Below, one piece after another: positions 62,328 to 64,000 of a stretch of 64,000 nt of DNA. Source of the stretch: Glaciecola sp964643575. Its GTDB lineage: Bacteria > Pseudomonadota > Gammaproteobacteria > Enterobacterales > Alteromonadaceae. Made by a program: the position numbers and the translations under genes. Under the pieces are notes generated by a model, which ran no database searches, was not told the DNA's origin, and saw only the letters and a list, made by a program, of their open reading frames with translations. How positions within the stretch are numbered: position 1 is the stretch's first letter; each line of letters opens with the position of its first letter. The stretch lies in NCBI GenBank assembly GCA_964643575.1, contig CAZXTD010000004.1, positions 4,040 to 68,039 on the forward strand, written 5' to 3'.

Positions 62328-64000
62328 ATGCTAACCAGCCTTAAAAAAATCATTCAAGAAATCTCTCAAATTCACGAGCTAGATGCTGCGCTTGCGCGCT
62401 TGGTTGTGTTGGTAAAAGAGACGATGGATGTAGACGTTTGTTCTATCTACTTAGCAGACTATAGCAAGCAAGAGCTTGTACTTACTGCCACTATCGGGCT
62501 TGAGCAGCAGGCTGTTGGTAAAGTTAAAATTGGGTTTTATGAGGGGCTTATTGGTCTTATAGGTGACCGCGAAGAACCTATTAATATAGACAATGCACCG
62601 GCACATCCTCGATACAAACACTTTCCAGAGGTAAAAGAAGACAATTACCACGCTTTTATTGGTACGCCAATTATTCACCAGCGTAAAGTGCTGGGTGTTA
62701 TTTCGATGCAGCAAGAAAGTATTCGGCGGTTTAGTGAAGACGAAGAAGCGTTTTTGGTTACATTAGCGGCGCAAGTAGCTTTAGAAATCGTCAATGCCAC
62801 CATGCTGGGCGAACTCAACCTTGATAGCCAAGTCAACAACACCGAACCTCGCGTTGTAAACGGTATTCCGGGTTCACCTGGCTTGGCGCTTGGTCAAGGT
62901 GTCGCATACAACTTAAAACATGATTTGAAACAGTGGGTAGTCAAAAAAACGCGGGAGCCTAAAGCTCAAATAGAGCGATATCGCGCGGCAGTTGAGCTAA
63001 CTCGTGAGCAAGTAAGTGATTTGTCTAAACGCATCAGTGACAATATTCCTGATGATGTAAGCGCTATTTTTCAGCTTTATAACCAATTGCTAGACGCAAA
63101 CAGTCTTGGCAGAGAAGTAGAGGCATACATCCACAAAGGCTGGGACGCTGCATCAGGCTTAAAATTGGTAGTCGACAGTTATGCTGCTCGTTTTGAGCAG
63201 ATGGAAGACCCCTACATGCGTGAAAGAGCGGTTGATATTATCGACTTAGCTAACCGAATACTACTTAATATTTTGGGTGATAATCAGCTCGAATTCTCCG
63301 CAGAACAAGATCTCAACTATATTTTGGTGGCAACAGAGGTGAGCGCACCAATGCTTGCCGAGTTTCCGCGTGAAAAGCTCGTGGGTATTATATCGATAAA
63401 AGGCTCAAACAATAGTCATGCCGCCATCCTTGCTCGAGCCATGGGCGTACCCGCGGTAATGGGCTTGCACCGAGTATCGTTAAATTTACTGAATCAAAAA
63501 GAGCTGTTTATTGATGGTTATTCAGGGCTCGTTGCCTTGAATTTATCTGACGCCCAGCGCATTGAATACAATCAGTTGATTTCACAAGAAGAGGCCCTTC
63601 AAGCAAAAATTGCGACAGAAGCCGACAAACCGAGCATTACGCTCGACGGGCAGAGCGTTTCATTGTTAGTTAATGCAGGTTTATCTGCAAATGTAGAAAT
63701 GGAGCAATTTGTACAAGGTGACGGGGTTGGGCTATATCGAACCGAAATACCTTTTATGATGCGAGAGCGTTTCCCTTCTGAGCAAGAGCAATGTGACTTA
63801 TATCACTCTTTATTGAACGCTCACCCAAGCAAAGAAATCACAATGCGCACACTTGATGTGGGTGGTGACAAACCCTTGTCGTATTTCCCAATCGTTGAAG
63901 ACAATCCATTTTTAGGCTGGCGAGGTATTCGTCTCACTCTTGACCACCCTGACATATTTTTAGTTCAAATCAGGGCTATGTTACGTGCCAGTATTGGTTT
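62328..64000 (+). CDS. ptsP: PtsP (nitrogen PTS Enzyme I), truncated at right edge
   Basis: GAF-domain phosphotransferase that takes phosphate from PEP and passes it to NPr in the nitrogen-related PTS. Visible part, 557 residues, has an N-terminal GAF domain (about 1-160), the linker and the PEP-utilising domain with the phosphorylated histidine H364 in NNSHAAILARAMGVPAVMG, and the start of the PEP-binding barrel (GLYRTEIPFMMRERFP, RTLDVGGDKPL). Follows rppH as in E. coli; the remaining C-terminal part is outside the window. GGATCGAG ribosome site. Confidence 0.96.
   Translation, partial: MLTSLKKIIQEISQIHELDAALARLVVLVKETMDVDVCSIYLADYSKQELVLTATIGLEQQAVGKVKIGFYEGLIGLIGDREEPINIDNAPAHPRYKHFPEVKEDNYHAFIGTPIIHQRKVLGVISMQQESIRRFSEDEEAFLVTLAAQVALEIVNATMLGELNLDSQVNNTEPRVVNGIPGSPGLALGQGVAYNLKHDLKQWVVKKTREPKAQIERYRAAVELTREQVSDLSKRISDNIPDDVSAIFQLYNQLLDANSLGREVEAYIHKGWDAASGLKLVVDSYAARFEQMEDPYMRERAVDIIDLANRILLNILGDNQLEFSAEQDLNYILVATEVSAPMLAEFPREKLVGIISIKGSNNSHAAILARAMGVPAVMGLHRVSLNLLNQKELFIDGYSGLVALNLSDAQRIEYNQLISQEEALQAKIATEADKPSITLDGQSVSLLVNAGLSANVEMEQFVQGDGVGLYRTEIPFMMRERFPSEQEQCDLYHSLLNAHPSKEITMRTLDVGGDKPLSYFPIVEDNPFLGWRGIRLTLDHPDIFLVQIRAMLRASIG

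Noticed and set aside
1..64000. CRISPR arrays, rRNA, tRNA, integrases and plasmid or phage genes
   Set aside because: I looked for regular direct repeats, tRNA-like cloverleaf arms and phage/integrase motifs and found none; the only repeats are the palindromic families listed.

Overview
This 64 kb window reads as chromosome of a marine gammaproteobacterium of the Alteromonadales type. The evidence is conserved gammaproteobacterial gene order (secB-grxC-rhodanese, gpmI-envC, erpA, tatABCD-hemB, panC-panB-folK-pcnB-gluQ-dksA-sfsA, rsmD/ftsYEX-rpoH, metJ/metF, mutH/rppH-ptsP), many 7TMR-DISM and GGDEF signalling proteins, a laminarinase-type GH16 enzyme beside a possible PEP-CTERM-like protein, and MSHA-like prepilins. 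No rRNA, tRNA, CRISPR array, prophage or plasmid gene was recognised. Genus is not decidable by eye.

Layout. 0-5 kb: secB (cut by the left edge), glutaredoxin and a membrane rhodanese run leftward; gpmI, envC and an MSHA-like prepilin run rightward. 5-14 kb: mixed accessory and household genes, namely an orphan protein, a divergent NRAMP transporter, a UPF0149 protein, an orphan periplasmic binding protein, hemJ, a ClC channel/transporter, a DUF6776-type protein, erpA, a GST and an orphan outer-membrane-like protein. 15-22.5 kb: tatABC, tatD, two tandem 7TMR-DISM diguanylate cyclases and hemB. 22.5-26.5 kb: an accessory block (NatAB-type ABC exporter, RAYT transposase, lipoprotein) bracketed by copies of one short palindromic repeat; the left copy forms the last codons of hemB and the right copy ends about 10 bp from panC. 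26.5-34 kb: the pan/folK/pcnB/gluQ/dksA/sfsA block, then pepB.

34-43.4 kb: small HTH protein, MarC/YhgN transporter, DUF416 protein, rsmD, ftsY-ftsE-ftsX, two tandem EAL-HDOD proteins placed between ftsX and rpoH, and rpoH with a strong terminator. 43.4-51.5 kb: GNAT-thioesterase fusion, dtd, pip, small membrane protein, DUF2959 lipoprotein, metJ and metF with a shared MetJ operator array, yihY, an FAD amine oxidase and a GNAT with a Cys-rich tail. 51.5-57.5 kb: polysaccharide region with a LacI-type operator, a secreted PEP-CTERM-like protein, a large GH16 beta-glucanase with three carbohydrate-binding-like repeats, a hairpin repeat element and an S9 peptidase. 57.6-64 kb: a second tandem pair of diguanylate cyclases, a type IV prepilin, YfhL-type ferredoxin, mutH, rppH and the 5' part of ptsP.

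Most of the window is ordinary core genome. The points worth a second look are the RAYT/repeat block and its capture of the hemB C-terminus, two independent tandem GGDEF pairs in which one member keeps the inhibitory site and the other lacks it, the partly decayed EAL-HDOD pair inside the ftsX-rpoH interval, the LacI-type operator before the GH16 unit, and the non-canonical NRAMP and ClC transporters.
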